Shown one piece after another: positions 1 to 9,224 of a DNA stretch of 64,000 bases; the first letter of the stretch is position 1, and every line of letters starts with the position of its first letter. The stretch comes from Plantago ovata (Eukaryota > Streptophyta > Magnoliopsida > Lamiales > Plantaginaceae). The position numbers and the translations under genes are program-made. Below the pieces are notes generated by a model. It did no database searches. It saw nothing but the letters and a program-made list of their open reading frames with translations, and was not told where the DNA came from. The stretch covers positions 15,949,566 to 16,013,565 of the forward strand of contig CM051458.1 of NCBI GenBank assembly GCA_028274465.1, in the 5' to 3' direction.

Positions 1-437
1 TGGCTGCAAATCCCTTCATATGATCCTTAGTTGCCTATAAAATATATTCCAATTGAGTATAGTGACAAACTCTTGGTCAATGAAAGCTATAGGATTGTAT
101 GTTAGAGATTTGCAGCATGCTAGATAAATGGTGTTAGTGACAAGCACCTCTAAAGTATTGATAGTGGTCTTTTATGATGTGTGTCTTGAAAGTTACCTAG
201 ACGAGTTGCTTAGCAGACTTGATCGAAGGTTTTACGCACTGAACTTGTGAGCATATTCGTAACCCATGCATGTGTATTTGATTTCTACCACCAACCGTTT
301 TCCAAACTTGATTACAACAATCTGATTTCTCGTTGCTTTGTTCTAAGAAAGAAATTCCATAAACACTTGAACTCGTTGTCTGAAATAACTAGCAAAAACC
401 ACAAACAAAGCCACGTTAGGTCCCGAGAGAACGACAC
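1..437 (+). mobile_element. LTR-retrotransposon LTR end, 5' piece
   Basis: No coding sequence is supported here. The stretch ends in a motif GAGAACGACACTCG that also occurs in the U5 part of the gypsy LTRs at 29380 and 33690 of this window, and it resumes at 5731 beyond the CACTA insertion. I read it as the U5 end of an LTR (probably Ty3/gypsy), truncated by the window edge and split by the CACTA element. Family assignment is inference. Confidence 0.5.
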
Positions 438-469
438 TCGCACTACAAGAAAAACAGAAATCAGCAACC

Positions 470-800
470 GGCCTTAGCGACCGATTGATCCGTCGCTAAT
501 ATTAGCGACCGATCGGTGAATTAGCGACGGATAAATTGCCCCTAGCGACGGACCAACTCAATTCGTACTAGGGCGTGAAGTATTTGCGACGGATGACTCA
601 TTTAGCGACGGATAAATCATCCGTTGCTGTATTTAGCGACCGATGGACTTCATCCGTCGCTAAACAGCGACGGATGTGTCATCGGTCGCTAAGCGTTGAC
701 CAAGGAAAAAAAGAATTTCAGGCTTTTGAAATTTAGCGACGGATGACGTCATCCGTCGCTGTTTAGCGACCGATCGGTCGCTGATTAGTGACGGATGGTC
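470..800. repeat. 5' subterminal repeat array of the CACTA element
   Basis: By eye there are about 17 copies, in both orientations, of a unit TTAGCGACSGAT (S = C or G). At 735-760 two head-to-head copies form a perfect 26-bp palindrome with 13-nt arms (left arm AGCGACGGATGAC). In En/Spm such arrays are bound by the accessory transposase protein; that role here is inferred from the family. Confidence 0.9.
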
Positions 801-1136
801 GATTAGTGTTCTTCACCGGCTATCGACGAGCAGAACCTCATTTCTGCTCTCTTCTCTCTTCTTCTCCATTTTTCTCACTTCTTCTCTCCAATTCCAATCT
901 TCCCTTATACTCCATCATTTCTTCCAATCTTGGTGTCAAATCGAAGCCAATTCAACAAGGAACGTAGTGAGACATTCAATTTGAAGTGGGTTGTTCTATT
1001 TATTCCGCAATTAAAGGTACTAATCTCGAAACCTAACTTTTGTAAATTTGGTATTTTTTCAATTTTGAAGTGTTTTATGGTTTATTAGCTAGTTTTGATG
1101 TTAGTATTGTTCAATTGGGATGTTTGGGATGTAGTG

Positions 1137-1275
1137 GGTTCGATTATGTTTGAGATTTGAATTGGGTTTGATTATCTTTAGGATTTCAATCGGGTTCGAT
1201 TATGTTTGGGATTTGAATTGGGTTCGATTATGTTTGGGATTTGAATTTGGTTCGATTATGTTTGGGATTATCTAC
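1137..1275. repeat. 28-bp tandem repeat, about 5 copies
   Basis: The unit begins CGATTATGTTTGGGATTTGA and recurs at 1141, 1169, 1197, 1225 and 1253, exactly 28 bp apart. It lies in the 5' non-coding part of the CACTA element, downstream of a likely leader exon that ends with a donor-like AAAGGTAC near 1015-1022. Confidence 0.9.
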
Positions 1276-1359
1276 GTAGTTAGTTTTGTTCAATTAGTGT
1301 AGTTTGTTTGGGATATACTAATTAGATTTGAAAATTGCATAAGTATAATTATAATGGAA

Positions 1360-1735
1360 ATATGAGTAATTATAGTGTATTGTAATTAGTTATTATAATG
1401 GAAATTGTATAAATATAATGAAAATATAGATATATATAGGTAATTATAGTGTATTGGTAGTTGTTAATATAATGCAAATTGCATAATTATAATGAAAAAT
1501 ATATGTAATTATAGTGTATTGTAAGTAGTTATTATAATGGAAATTGTATAAATATAATGAAAATATAGATATATATAGGTAATTATAGTGTATTGGTAGT
1601 TGTTAATATAATGCAAATTGCATAATTATAATGAAAAATATATGTAATTATAGTGTATTGTAAGTAGTTATTATAATGAAAATTGTACAAGTATAATGGA
1701 AATATAGATAAATATAGGTAATTATTGTTTAAAAA
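1360..1735. repeat. 139-bp AT-rich tandem repeat, about 2.6 copies
   Basis: The string TATTATAATG recurs at 1391, 1530 and 1669, a period of 139 bp, and long flanking strings repeat with it. The unit is itself built of two related AT-rich halves. It lies between the 5' subterminal repeats and the TNP2-like gene of the CACTA element and may be part of a leader intron. Confidence 0.88.
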
Positions 1736-1932
1736 AAGTGTAAGTATGAAGGAAATAACTCATTGATAAATTAAAGTTAGAAGATAATATGAGTATTTTT
1801 ATTTCTAATGTAGAAATATTGGGAGTATATATAATGCAATGTAAAAAATTGATAATTAAAATGAGTACTTGGTGAAAAACAACGTTAGCCGCAATGTACT
1901 AAACTTCCATTGGCCAGATTTAGCATTCAATT

Positions 1933-2832
1933 ATGAATCCCGATCGTACTTGGATGTACAGTATGATTGCAGATGGAATACTTTTGCCTACGTTTGTACA
2001 AGGGGTCAATGCATTTGTCGAATTTGCATTGTCAAAACTCGAGTGTTTGAGTACTGGGATGATGAAGTATCCTTGCAACCATAAGAAATGTAGGAACCGT
2101 CAGTACTTACCCTCTACGGTGGTTGTAGACCATTTGAAGCGTAATGGTTTTGTCCCTAAATCTTATTTTAGAGAAAATGGTAGTATTAAACCAAATATAC
2201 GCATCATGTGCAGTTTCTTCAGCGCCCGTTGTGTAGAGCAAAATCCTATAGTGGCGGATGACACAATTGAGGACATGCTTAGGGAGGCCCTAGTCTCCGA
2301 ATTTCCAACATGGTTCAAAGAGCATGTACAGAACCCGGCCAACAAAATAATATGTCCTTACTTAAGAGCACTAGCAAGTGGACCTGGGAGAAGATACTCC
2401 TCCTTCCCATCTTACATTGTAAATGGACTTAGGTTCAACAGTAGTGAGTGTGGATCGACAGATGCTACAGTTAATGGTGGGGTTCGTGTCTTGGGGAAAG
2501 ACATAGGTGATGATGTCTACGATTACTATGGGAGGCTTAGGCGTATTATTCGCCTTGAATATCCCGAAGTACCTTTGAAAAGAACAATGTTGTTTGATGT
2601 TGATTGGTATGATCCCACTGATGTAGGCACCAGGAGGCTTGAGGAGTATGATATGGTGGAGATAAACTATAAGAAGAAGTACAAAGTGTACGAACCATTT
2701 ATCTTGGCAAGTCAAGCACTTCAAGCTGTATTTCTTCAGTTTCCTACCTTGAAAAAGGATAAGGGCGATTGGTTAGCTGCTGTTCCTATAAATGCTCGAT
2801 CCAAAGTTGAGTATGTGGAGAAGGACGAGTAA
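1933..2832 (+). CDS. TNP2-like CACTA protein lacking its transposase core
   Basis: 299 aa from ATG 1933. Residues about 3-80 match the N-terminal transposase-associated domain of plant TNP2 proteins (DRTWM start, then CNHKKC zinc-type cysteines and a DHLKRNGF motif). Residues about 115-285 match the C-terminal DUF4216-type region (FPTWF, YYGRL, LFDVDWYD, EPFILASQA). The roughly 500-600 residues that normally sit between them, including the Transposase_21 catalytic domain and DUF4218, are absent with no stop or frameshift at the join. The product is therefore an in-frame end-to-end fusion that cannot catalyse excision but could still bind partners or compete with full TNP2. A natural internal deletion is the simplest explanation; an exon-skipped annotation artefact is excluded because the reading frame is continuous in genomic DNA. 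Confidence 0.82.
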   Translation: MNPDRTWMYSMIADGILLPTFVQGVNAFVEFALSKLECLSTGMMKYPCNHKKCRNRQYLPSTVVVDHLKRNGFVPKSYFRENGSIKPNIRIMCSFFSARCVEQNPIVADDTIEDMLREALVSEFPTWFKEHVQNPANKIICPYLRALASGPGRRYSSFPSYIVNGLRFNSSECGSTDATVNGGVRVLGKDIGDDVYDYYGRLRRIIRLEYPEVPLKRTMLFDVDWYDPTDVGTRRLEEYDMVEINYKKKYKVYEPFILASQALQAVFLQFPTLKKDKGDWLAAVPINARSKVEYVEKDE

Positions 2833-3116
2833 ATTAACAACTCGTACCAAGAAGAAGATGTCGATGGTCAGGCTAGAAAACCTGTACAGGCTACAGTAGA
2901 AGTTATTCAGCTGCATGATGATGTTTTCATTGACTTACAACCAGAGTAGACTATAGAGGGTACGTGAATTAGTACTAGGTAGTTAGATTAGACTTAGATT
3001 AGACTTATCTATCAGGCATATAATAAAAAATGTTCATTACTTTATCTCTTCGATGAAAAGATACGTTAGCCGCCGCAATGTACTAAACTTCTATTGGTCA
3101 GGTTTAGCATTCAAAT

Positions 3117-3257
3117 ATGTCAGAACGTACACTGAGGATTCCCTTACTTGAGGTTTGGAAAGCCAACTGGCTTTTGGGAGTTCCGCCCAAAGAGTGGATG
3201 CCGAGTCCCCTTCATGATGTTTGGGAGTCCTACTGGCGTGACCACCCGAATGTCTAG
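3117..3257 (+). CDS. 46-codon ORF after a duplicated leader
   Basis: ATG 3117 to TAG 3255-3257, rich in Trp and Pro (motifs WKANWLLGVPP and WESYWRDHP). The 55 bp upstream (3062-3118) closely copy the 55 bp upstream of the TNP2-like start (1879-1935), so the two starts are related by duplication. It could be a short upstream exon or a separate micro-peptide of the TNP1-like gene, whose first coding exon starts 81 bp further on. I recognise no family. Whether it is translated is unknown. Confidence 0.4.
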   Translation: MSERTLRIPLLEVWKANWLLGVPPKEWMPSPLHDVWESYWRDHPNV

Positions 3258-3337
3258 TGTCGTTCCTTGCTATATCTCTGATTGTACATGTTTTATATTC
3301 AATTGTGTATGTACTAACACGGATCTTCGTATTGCAG

Positions 3338-5085
3338 ATGCCACGACCCAGGAGGCCACGTTACCTGACCCCGCAGTCCCAGAGGGATGATACCGACGGA
3401 GAGGACACCGTGCAGGGCTCCCCTACTGTTTTAGGGACTCCACCTGGGTCGAGCAGGGGATCGACTCCTCATTCCTCCCTCCACGGCCCGTGGGCCCACG
3501 TTCCAGACGACGGTTGTCCCTTTCAAAGGCCGGAAGATGGTCTTATGTGGAATGGTCGCCCTGTCCTTTACCCCAATGGAGAGAAGTAAGTATTAGGCAT
3601 TAACTGATTTACGAACTTTTAATATATATATACCGAACTAACCTTGTCACTATTGACTTACCTGTTCTTCACAGGTTGTATGGGGAGCACGCTGCTAAAG
3701 TACTCTGTGCGATAATACGGAACAGAATGGTCCCACCGCAAGAGGGTGGGAGCCAGTGGCATTGCATCCCGGACCAAATTAAGGGAGAGCTCTTCGAGGA
3801 GCTGAGCGTGAGTTAATAATCGTACATTAATTACCTAATTGTTTGTGTTGTGAGTGGTATGTTAGCCACTTTGTGTGAGTGGTATGTTAGCCACTGTACT
3901 TGGGTGATATGTTAGTCACCATTGTTTTAGTGAAATATAGGACAATGTGAGTGGTATGTTAGCCACTGAACTTGGGTGATATGTTAGTCACCGATATACC
4001 TGAATAGATGTTGTTTTCCCTTGTTATATATTTGATACATGTTAGCTCCCCCTTGTTATACTTGAATGTTTTTAAGTATTCACCAACGTATGTGTTTCGA
4101 TGTTTATTTGTAATTTTGTAGAAAGAATTCTTCCTTCCGAAAGGATTGCTGATGAATCTCTGGTGGAGCTTCAACTCTCACGGTAGTGCCCTTTACAAGT
4201 GCATGGTTCATAACCTGAAGAAACTGTGGATAAAAAAATGTCCACGTACCGGTGATTGGCCCGGAGATGAAATTTGGGAGGCGTGGAAGGTGTATTGGGC
4301 TAACGAGAGAGTCCAGGCGCAGGCTGACCAGAACACTGAGAACAGGAAGAAGCAGCCGAATGATGGGACACGTACCCTGGTGACACACCGTTTTGGCTCT
4401 GAGTCAATCGCTACAGCACATGTGAGGCAGAAGGTAAATGTATTAACTTTGTGAATTCATCATTATTATACTTATTATTTACTTGCATTTCAAACTTTCA
4501 AACTAAGTATATGATGCTTTCATGCATGTGTCATTCAGTTGAAGGATAACCAGAGTCTCCTATTCACCTTGTTCTCGAGATCTCAGAAGGCCAAGAACGG
4601 ACAGTGGTTGTGTGACGAGGCCACAACAATTGCGGTAAGTTCAAGAATACATGTGTTTGTTAAATACTGATGATTTCATAACTAATTAATTAACAACATA
4701 ACTAACACCTTATACTCTTGATTTATAATTTCAGACGGCCTACGAGGACAGGATTCGTGATCAGGATCTCACTGTTGAGGAAATGAATGACATTTTCCTC
4801 GAGGTGAATCCTCCAGACGAGAAGGGCCGTCGCTTGGGACTGGGGAGTGCAGCAGCCGTCCCTGAATTGGACTCGAGGCCGACTCGTCGTTCCCGTGCCA
4901 GTACATCTTCATCATCTTCAGCAGCAGCTTCCGCTCGAGAGCAGGCCCTCTTACTTCAGTTGCAGGAGAGGGATGAGGAGGTGAAGAGGCTAGCTGCGGA
5001 GCAGGCTGCGCAGAAGGCACAATATGGTACTATGTTTGCTGAGTTGTATGCGAAGTTGGGGATGGATCCACCTCCCTTTCCATGA
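3338..5085 (+). CDS. TNP1-like CACTA accessory transposase (Ptta/En/Spm type)
   Basis: Five coding exons join in frame with GT-AG introns: 3338-3585, 3675-3807, 4122-4433, 4539-4634 and 4735-5085 (stop TGA), 379 aa. The start ATG follows an acceptor-like ATTGCAG, so an untranslated leader exon is likely. The N-terminus is Pro/Ser-rich and disordered. The middle (about 85-270) matches the plant transposase Ptta/En/Spm family, with WxxF and WDEIWEAWK-like helices. The C-terminus has a Ser/Ala-rich linker followed by a Glu/Lys/Ala coiled coil. In CACTA elements this protein binds the subterminal repeats and brings the ends together, with TNP2 doing the cutting. All exons are open, so this gene looks intact although its partner is core-deleted. 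Confidence 0.85.
3853..3992 (+). repeat. Five hairpins with one loop and two stem types in a TNP1 intron
   Basis: Inside intron 2 the loop TATGTTAG occurs five times. At 3853-3870, 3878-3895 and 3950-3967 it is enclosed by AGTGG/CCACT; at 3903-3920 and 3975-3992 it is enclosed by GGTGA/TCACC. Both arms change together, so the 5-bp pairing is kept in all five. Confidence 0.85.
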
Positions 5086-5344
5086 TACCCCTATCCTTTT
5101 CGACTTTATTTACTATTTTCTACATGAATACTGTGTACACTATGATATTATTTCGGATTAGTATTGTGTACGTATGATTATTATTATATGTATGGAGGGT
5201 TTTGGTACATTTATTATGATTTTTTTGGATTATTTTTTGGTTTATTTGGTCTATAGAATTTCTGTAACATGTTGCTTAATTAAACAGGTTGCCTTTGATT
5301 TTGGGTCTCATTATTATATCTACAAAATCAAAAAAAAAAAAAAA
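5086..5344 (+). other. CACTA 3' non-coding region
   Basis: No ORF of note. AT-rich sequence follows the TNP1 stop and ends in a run of A at about 5327-5345, just before the right subterminal repeats. A polyadenylation site for both CACTA transcripts is likely here, but I cannot fix its position. Confidence 0.5.
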
Positions 5345-5720
5345 ACTTAGCAACCGATCGACTTATCCGTCGCTATAATCAGCGACGGATAAGCTTATCC
5401 GTCGCTAAAGGTCCCGGACTTTTAGCGACGGATAAGTATCATCCGTTGCTAATATCGATGAGGCTCATCCGTCGCTAAAAGTCCGGTGACTTTTGCAACG
5501 GATAATTCATCGGTTGCTAAAAGTCAACCTCATTTTCCATCGCTAATCCGTCGCAAATTCGCGACGAAAAAGTCATCGGTCGCTAATTCGCTAGCGACCA
5601 ACGGTTTAGCGACGACGAATTTATCCGTCGCTAAAAACACCGATCGGTCGCTAGCTAGTATTAGCGACCGATCGGGTTTTTTTAGCGACAGATTGTTCCG
5701 TCGCTAAAGTCGCCCTCTCT
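5345..5720. repeat. 3' subterminal repeat array of the CACTA element
   Basis: About 17 copies of the same AGCGAC-S-GAT unit in both orientations. At 5381-5406 there is a second perfect 26-bp palindrome, with left arm AGCGACGGATAAG, matching the palindrome of the left end (735-760) in its outer ten bases. Confidence 0.9.
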
Positions 5721-5730
5721 TCTAGTGTCG

Positions 5731-5800
5731 GGGAAAACTTACCATTGCACTCTAGTTTGTGTAGTGATAAGTGTTTTTTGGCTTTTAAAACAAATTTAAT
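5731..5800 (+). mobile_element. LTR-retrotransposon LTR end, 3' piece
   Basis: Continues the LTR sequence cut at 437. It runs to AATTTAATTGGTG, which resembles the last bases before a gypsy-type TGGCGCC primer-binding site, then changes abruptly to copia coding sequence. The junction suggests an old truncation or recombination between two retroelements. Confidence 0.45.
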
Positions 5801-6063
5801 TGGTGAAAAACGACATCATCAGTTGGGATAAACTCGTGCCTTCAATAACGATCAACTGTGACAGTTTATCGGCTATAGGAAGAGCACAAAGTACAATGTA
5901 TAATGGCAAGTCTAGACACATGCGTCGTAGACATAAGACCATTAGGCAGTTGATCTCCATGGGAGTTATCTCTTTGGATTTTGTAAGATCAAAAGATAAC
6001 ATTCCGCTAACAAAAGGCTTATCTGGAGATCAGACATACTGCTTGTCTAGGGAATGGGGTTAA
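5800..6063 (+). pseudogene. Ty1/copia RNase H C-terminal fragment
   Basis: About 87 codons corresponding to the end of a copia polyprotein. Diagnostic motifs are INCDSLSAIGRAQS, NGKSRHMRRRHKTIRQL and the SKDNIPLTKGL tail (the family usually has an ADPLTK-like motif). The front of pol is missing, so this is a 5'-truncated remnant. Its 3' UTR and LTR follow at 6064-7838. Confidence 0.8.
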
Positions 6064-6681
6064 AACCCATATCATAAAAGAATCGTGCGGTGGATACCCA
6101 ACCATACTGATTGGAGATCCCAAGAATTTGGTTCAATGTGGAAAACTAAGCTGTACAGAATCAGTTAGCGCTTCAAGAGTGTGCTTGACACACTAAGAAG
6201 TAAGAGCACTTCTGATGATGTCACTTTGTGACTATAACTCCAAAGCCCATTCCCGCGTAAGACACTAAGTGCTATCCTGTAGAACAGGTAAAGGATGAGT
6301 TTATGAATTCTTAATGAATCCCAAACTTGAGCTCGACATGGGTCAAGTGGGACATGGCAGGATGTCCTTATTGGGAGTTCACCTATCTAAGTGCGAACAC
6401 GGGCCGCTTCAAATGTAAGCACTTTGAGAAACCAGGAGCTATCCACGGCCACAACGGACATACCATAAGAACCCGAAACGAGTACAGGGTTGTGATAGTG
6501 TGAATTATCTTTGTCTTGGTATACACAAAACGTCGATCGGTTCAAGGACTTAGGTCCACCGCGTGGCAAGTATATCCGAAGGTATTTTACAATGGAGATT
6601 CAAAGCGAAAGCTATCGACCCCGATGCTATCACTTCTCGCCGAAAGAGTGCATGTGCATGAATTCCCTTTCATGTAGAGAT
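6064..6681 (+). other. 3' untranslated region of the truncated copia element
   Basis: No ORF with family similarity. It lies between the end of the copia RNase H tail and an LTR starting TGTTGG. A clear polypurine tract is not visible; the bases just before the LTR read GTAGAGAT. Confidence 0.5.
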
Positions 6682-7838
6682 TGTTGGGAATTTTAGTAAA
6701 ATGATTGAGCTTTCAATTCATTTGATGTATTGGTCATGTGGGCCCAACACGTTGGAAACAAGCTTTCCATGATTATGTATTTCCATTTGTTAATGGATGT
6801 CACTAAGGCGCTAAGTCACTAAAATCCCGTATGGTGAAAGGTGATTAATGCACATAGTGTGTTGATCGATACATGAATGAATTAAGTCTTTCAAATACGG
6901 TTGGTACCACTGTGCTAAAATTCATGGATAAAAGGCAAATGAGGTTTGCATAGATATATGCAAAATGCATTGTTGGAATGTTATTCATTTGTGTTTAATT
7001 GTAATAAATTGCTCAAAATTGATGAGAAAATTAATTTACAAGTTAAACAACTTGAATAAGTGAATTTGTGACCTTTCACAATGGTTTCCAACAAGAAAAG
7101 GTGGAAAAAACGTAAATAGTGGAAAAATTGTGTCTGCTGGGGTTTGAACAACGTACCTGTTGGGTAACAAAAATAATTGTCTACCACTAGACCATTATAA
7201 CTCTTGTGAATGGTTTTGTTCACAATAGAAGTTATCCCAGAACGTGGCAAGCGAGTTTTCACACCTTTTGGCATTTTGTTGAATGGTTTGCTACCTTTCA
7301 TTGTGACCTTTTGAAGGGATTTCATACCTCTTCATTGAAGCCTTTGAGAAGTATAACTATGGGAGTGGGGTTCATTCCCAAACACACATCCAAGGCATTT
7401 GATACTCCTCTTCTCATTTGCTTTCTCTTTGCACTCTATCATACTCAAAGTAAGTTCGCTAGATTCGACTATTGGAGTGCTCCTTAGTCGTCTTAGAATA
7501 GTTTTATCCTGGGAGACAGATTGCCGAAATTCCGTAAGCACCACGAGCAGGGCAAGTATTTGTCTTAAGGAGAGATAGTCCAACTATCGAATCTACTCCC
7601 CATTTGTTGTTGTTGTTACTCCTTTGAGGAGTTGTTGGAAGTCCAGCGGTTGTTGCAATCTGTACGTGGTTCGTTGCATTCTTATAGTGCGCAAGTAAGG
7701 ACTTTGTGATTGAATCAACTCTACTTTGTAAGTTCTTTTGTTTGTTATATATTGATATATATACTTGCATTTGGTTTTGTGTTCCTACTTGTTCTTGTCT
7801 CAAACTCTTGTTCAAGTAAAAGCCCATCGGCTCCAACA
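6682..7838 (+). mobile_element. Copia 3' LTR (family C1)
   Basis: 1157 bp, beginning TGTTGGGAA and ending CTCCAACA. It aligns along its whole length with the solo LTR at 7994-9155. The position equivalent to that LTR's TATA box (near 7347) reads TATAACTA and is degraded. It abuts the 3' UTR of LINE-A directly at 7839, which implies the copia element inserted there; the candidate duplication GTAAC is at 7839-7843 but its partner is not in view. Confidence 0.8.
7141..7194 (-). other. Antisense tRNA-like A and B boxes inside a copia LTR
   Basis: On the minus strand, TGGTCTAGTGG (7194-7184) fits the pol III A box at every position, and GTTCAAACC (7149-7141) fits the B box. Their starts are 45 nt apart, the spacing found in tRNA genes. 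GTCT/AGAC around the A box can form a 4-bp D-type stem. The rest of the clover leaf is degraded, so I do not call a tRNA gene. Confidence 0.5.
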
Positions 7839-8461
7839 GTAACAAAGCTACTGGACAAAAGGAAAGCCTACTAGATTTTACAATAAGCATTCATTTTCTT
7901 TTGGAAGAAGCACCTAGTCAAGGCTGTACAGGTGACTTCCCTCAAGATAAAGTTGACCTCACAATTGCTCTCTTGGAAGACCCTTTTATTTCTTGTTGGA
8001 AATTTTAGTGAAACGAGTGAGCTTTCAATTCGTTCGATGTATTGGTCATTTGGGCCCAACACATTGGAAACAAGGTTTCCACGATCGTGTATTTCCGTTT
8101 GTTGAAATGGATGTCACTAAGGCGTTAAGTCACTAAAATCCCTTGTGGTGAAAGGTGATTAATGCACATAGTGTGTCGATCAATACATGAATGAATTAAG
8201 TTATTCAAAATACAATTGGATTCATTGTGCTAAAATTCATGGGAGAAAAGACAATGAGGTTTAAAATATGCAACCAAAAATGCCAGCAGCATTGCTGGAA
8301 TGTGTAATTCACTTGTGCTTAGTGTAAATAATGTCTCAAGATTAAATGAAAAATTATTACACAAATAAATCACTTGAATTAGTGTATCCGTGATGATTTC
8401 ACGATGTTTCCAAAAGGAAAAGTGTCCAGAAAAATGCAAAACTCAATATTGTGTACGCTGG

Positions 8462-8514
8462 GGATCGAACTCGCAACCTACTAGTTGGTAGCGCGAGCTT
8501 CTACCGCCAAACCA
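8462..8514 (-). other. Antisense tRNA-like A and B boxes in the solo LTR
   Basis: Counterpart of the site at 7141-7194. Minus strand TGGTTTGGCGG (8514-8504) fits the A box at 10 of 11 positions and GTTCGATCC (8470-8462) fits the B box. The starts are 44 nt apart. Between them CTCGC pairs with GCGAG. The two boxes are kept in both LTR copies although surrounding bases have diverged. Confidence 0.5.
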
Positions 8515-8696
8515 ACACACCTCTTGATGAAAAGGGGTGAGCGATTTAGAACCTGATCGTTTTGGGCGAGTTTTGTGACTCTTGGAGATTGGTTGCTTTT
8601 ACAAAAGTGTATGACTCTTAATGAATAGTTTCGTGACTATTCATTGAAGCCTTTCTGAAGGGTTTGTACACTTTCAATGAAATCTCTTGAGAAGTA

Positions 8697-8704
8697 TAAA
8701 TAGA
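8697..8704 (+). promoter_or_regulatory. TATA box of the C1 copia LTR
   Basis: TATAAATA, followed about 30 bp later by a plausible U3/R boundary. The sister LTR has TATAACTA at the same place. Confidence 0.6.
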
Positions 8705-9224
8705 GAAGGAGATTCATTTCTCCAATACAAATCCAAGGCATTTGATACTTATCTTCTCATTTGCTTTCTCTTTGCACTCAATCATACTCAAAGTAAGTTC
8801 GTCAGCTTCGACTATTGGAGTGTTCCTTAGTCGTCTACAGAGTAGTTTTATCCTGGGAGACAGATTGCCATTATTCCGTGAGCACGATGAGCGAGGCAAG
8901 TATTTGTCTTTAGGAGAGATGGTCCAACAATCGACTCTACTCGCCTTCTTGTTGATTTATTGTTGTCCGTACCATGCCGGAGTTGCTTGAGGACATGACA
9001 TTCTGTGGCGTGAATAAAGAAAGGGAAGTTTACTTTGTAAATTTCATTATTGTTGTATTTTCACAATGTAAATGTACTTGTTTCATTTTGTTATCACTCT
9101 CTTGTTCCATCTTCTAACTCTCACAATTCCCCGTGTGAACACCAAAGTTCCAACATTTCTTTCACGCCATGATGCATATATTAGCTCTGTAACCACTGCT
9201 TTAAGGAATCTGCTTTTTGGAGAC

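Larger units (their letters stand above)
441..5727 (+). mobile_element. Complete CACTA (En/Spm) DNA transposon
   Basis: The element begins CACTACAAGAAAAACAG and ends, read inward from the right, CACTAGAAGAGAGGGCG. It is flanked by a 3-bp target duplication TCG at 438-440 and 5728-5730. Both ends hold dense subterminal repeats, the usual binding array for the TNP1/TnpA-type protein. Inside lie a TNP2-like gene that has lost its catalytic core (1933-2832) and a five-exon TNP1-like gene (3338-5085). By itself it cannot encode a full transposase, so it should be non-autonomous for cleavage. It splits an older LTR fragment, so it is the younger of the two. Confidence 0.93.
7994..9155 (+). mobile_element. 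Solo copia LTR (family C1)
   Basis: 1162 bp, from TGTTGGAA to its inverted end TTCCAACA, flanked by the 5-bp duplication TTTCT at 7989-7993 and 9156-9160. No internal region is present, so it is the product of LTR-LTR recombination. A TATA box TATAAATA lies at 8697-8704. It is clearly related to the LTR at 6682-7838 but well diverged, so they come from separate insertions. Confidence 0.93.
7871..9224 (-). pseudogene. LINE-A ORF2 C-terminal tail, split by a solo LTR
   Basis: After a frameshift near 9225 the tail continues on the minus strand to 9161, is interrupted by the solo LTR (7994-9155), and resumes at 7993 with KRVFQESNCEV before ending at TAG 7873-7871. The LTR fell within the codons of the WRERNK motif, and the 5-bp duplication TTTCT/AGAAA repeats part of it. 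Confidence 0.8.

Noticed and set aside
247..477. 76-codon ORF at the left edge
   Set aside because: It runs across the LTR remnant into the CACTA terminus and subterminal repeat; a chance frame.
8452..8525. A genuine tRNA gene on the minus strand
   Set aside because: A and B boxes are right but acceptor and T stems do not pair, and the sister copy is degraded; kept only as a tRNA-like element.
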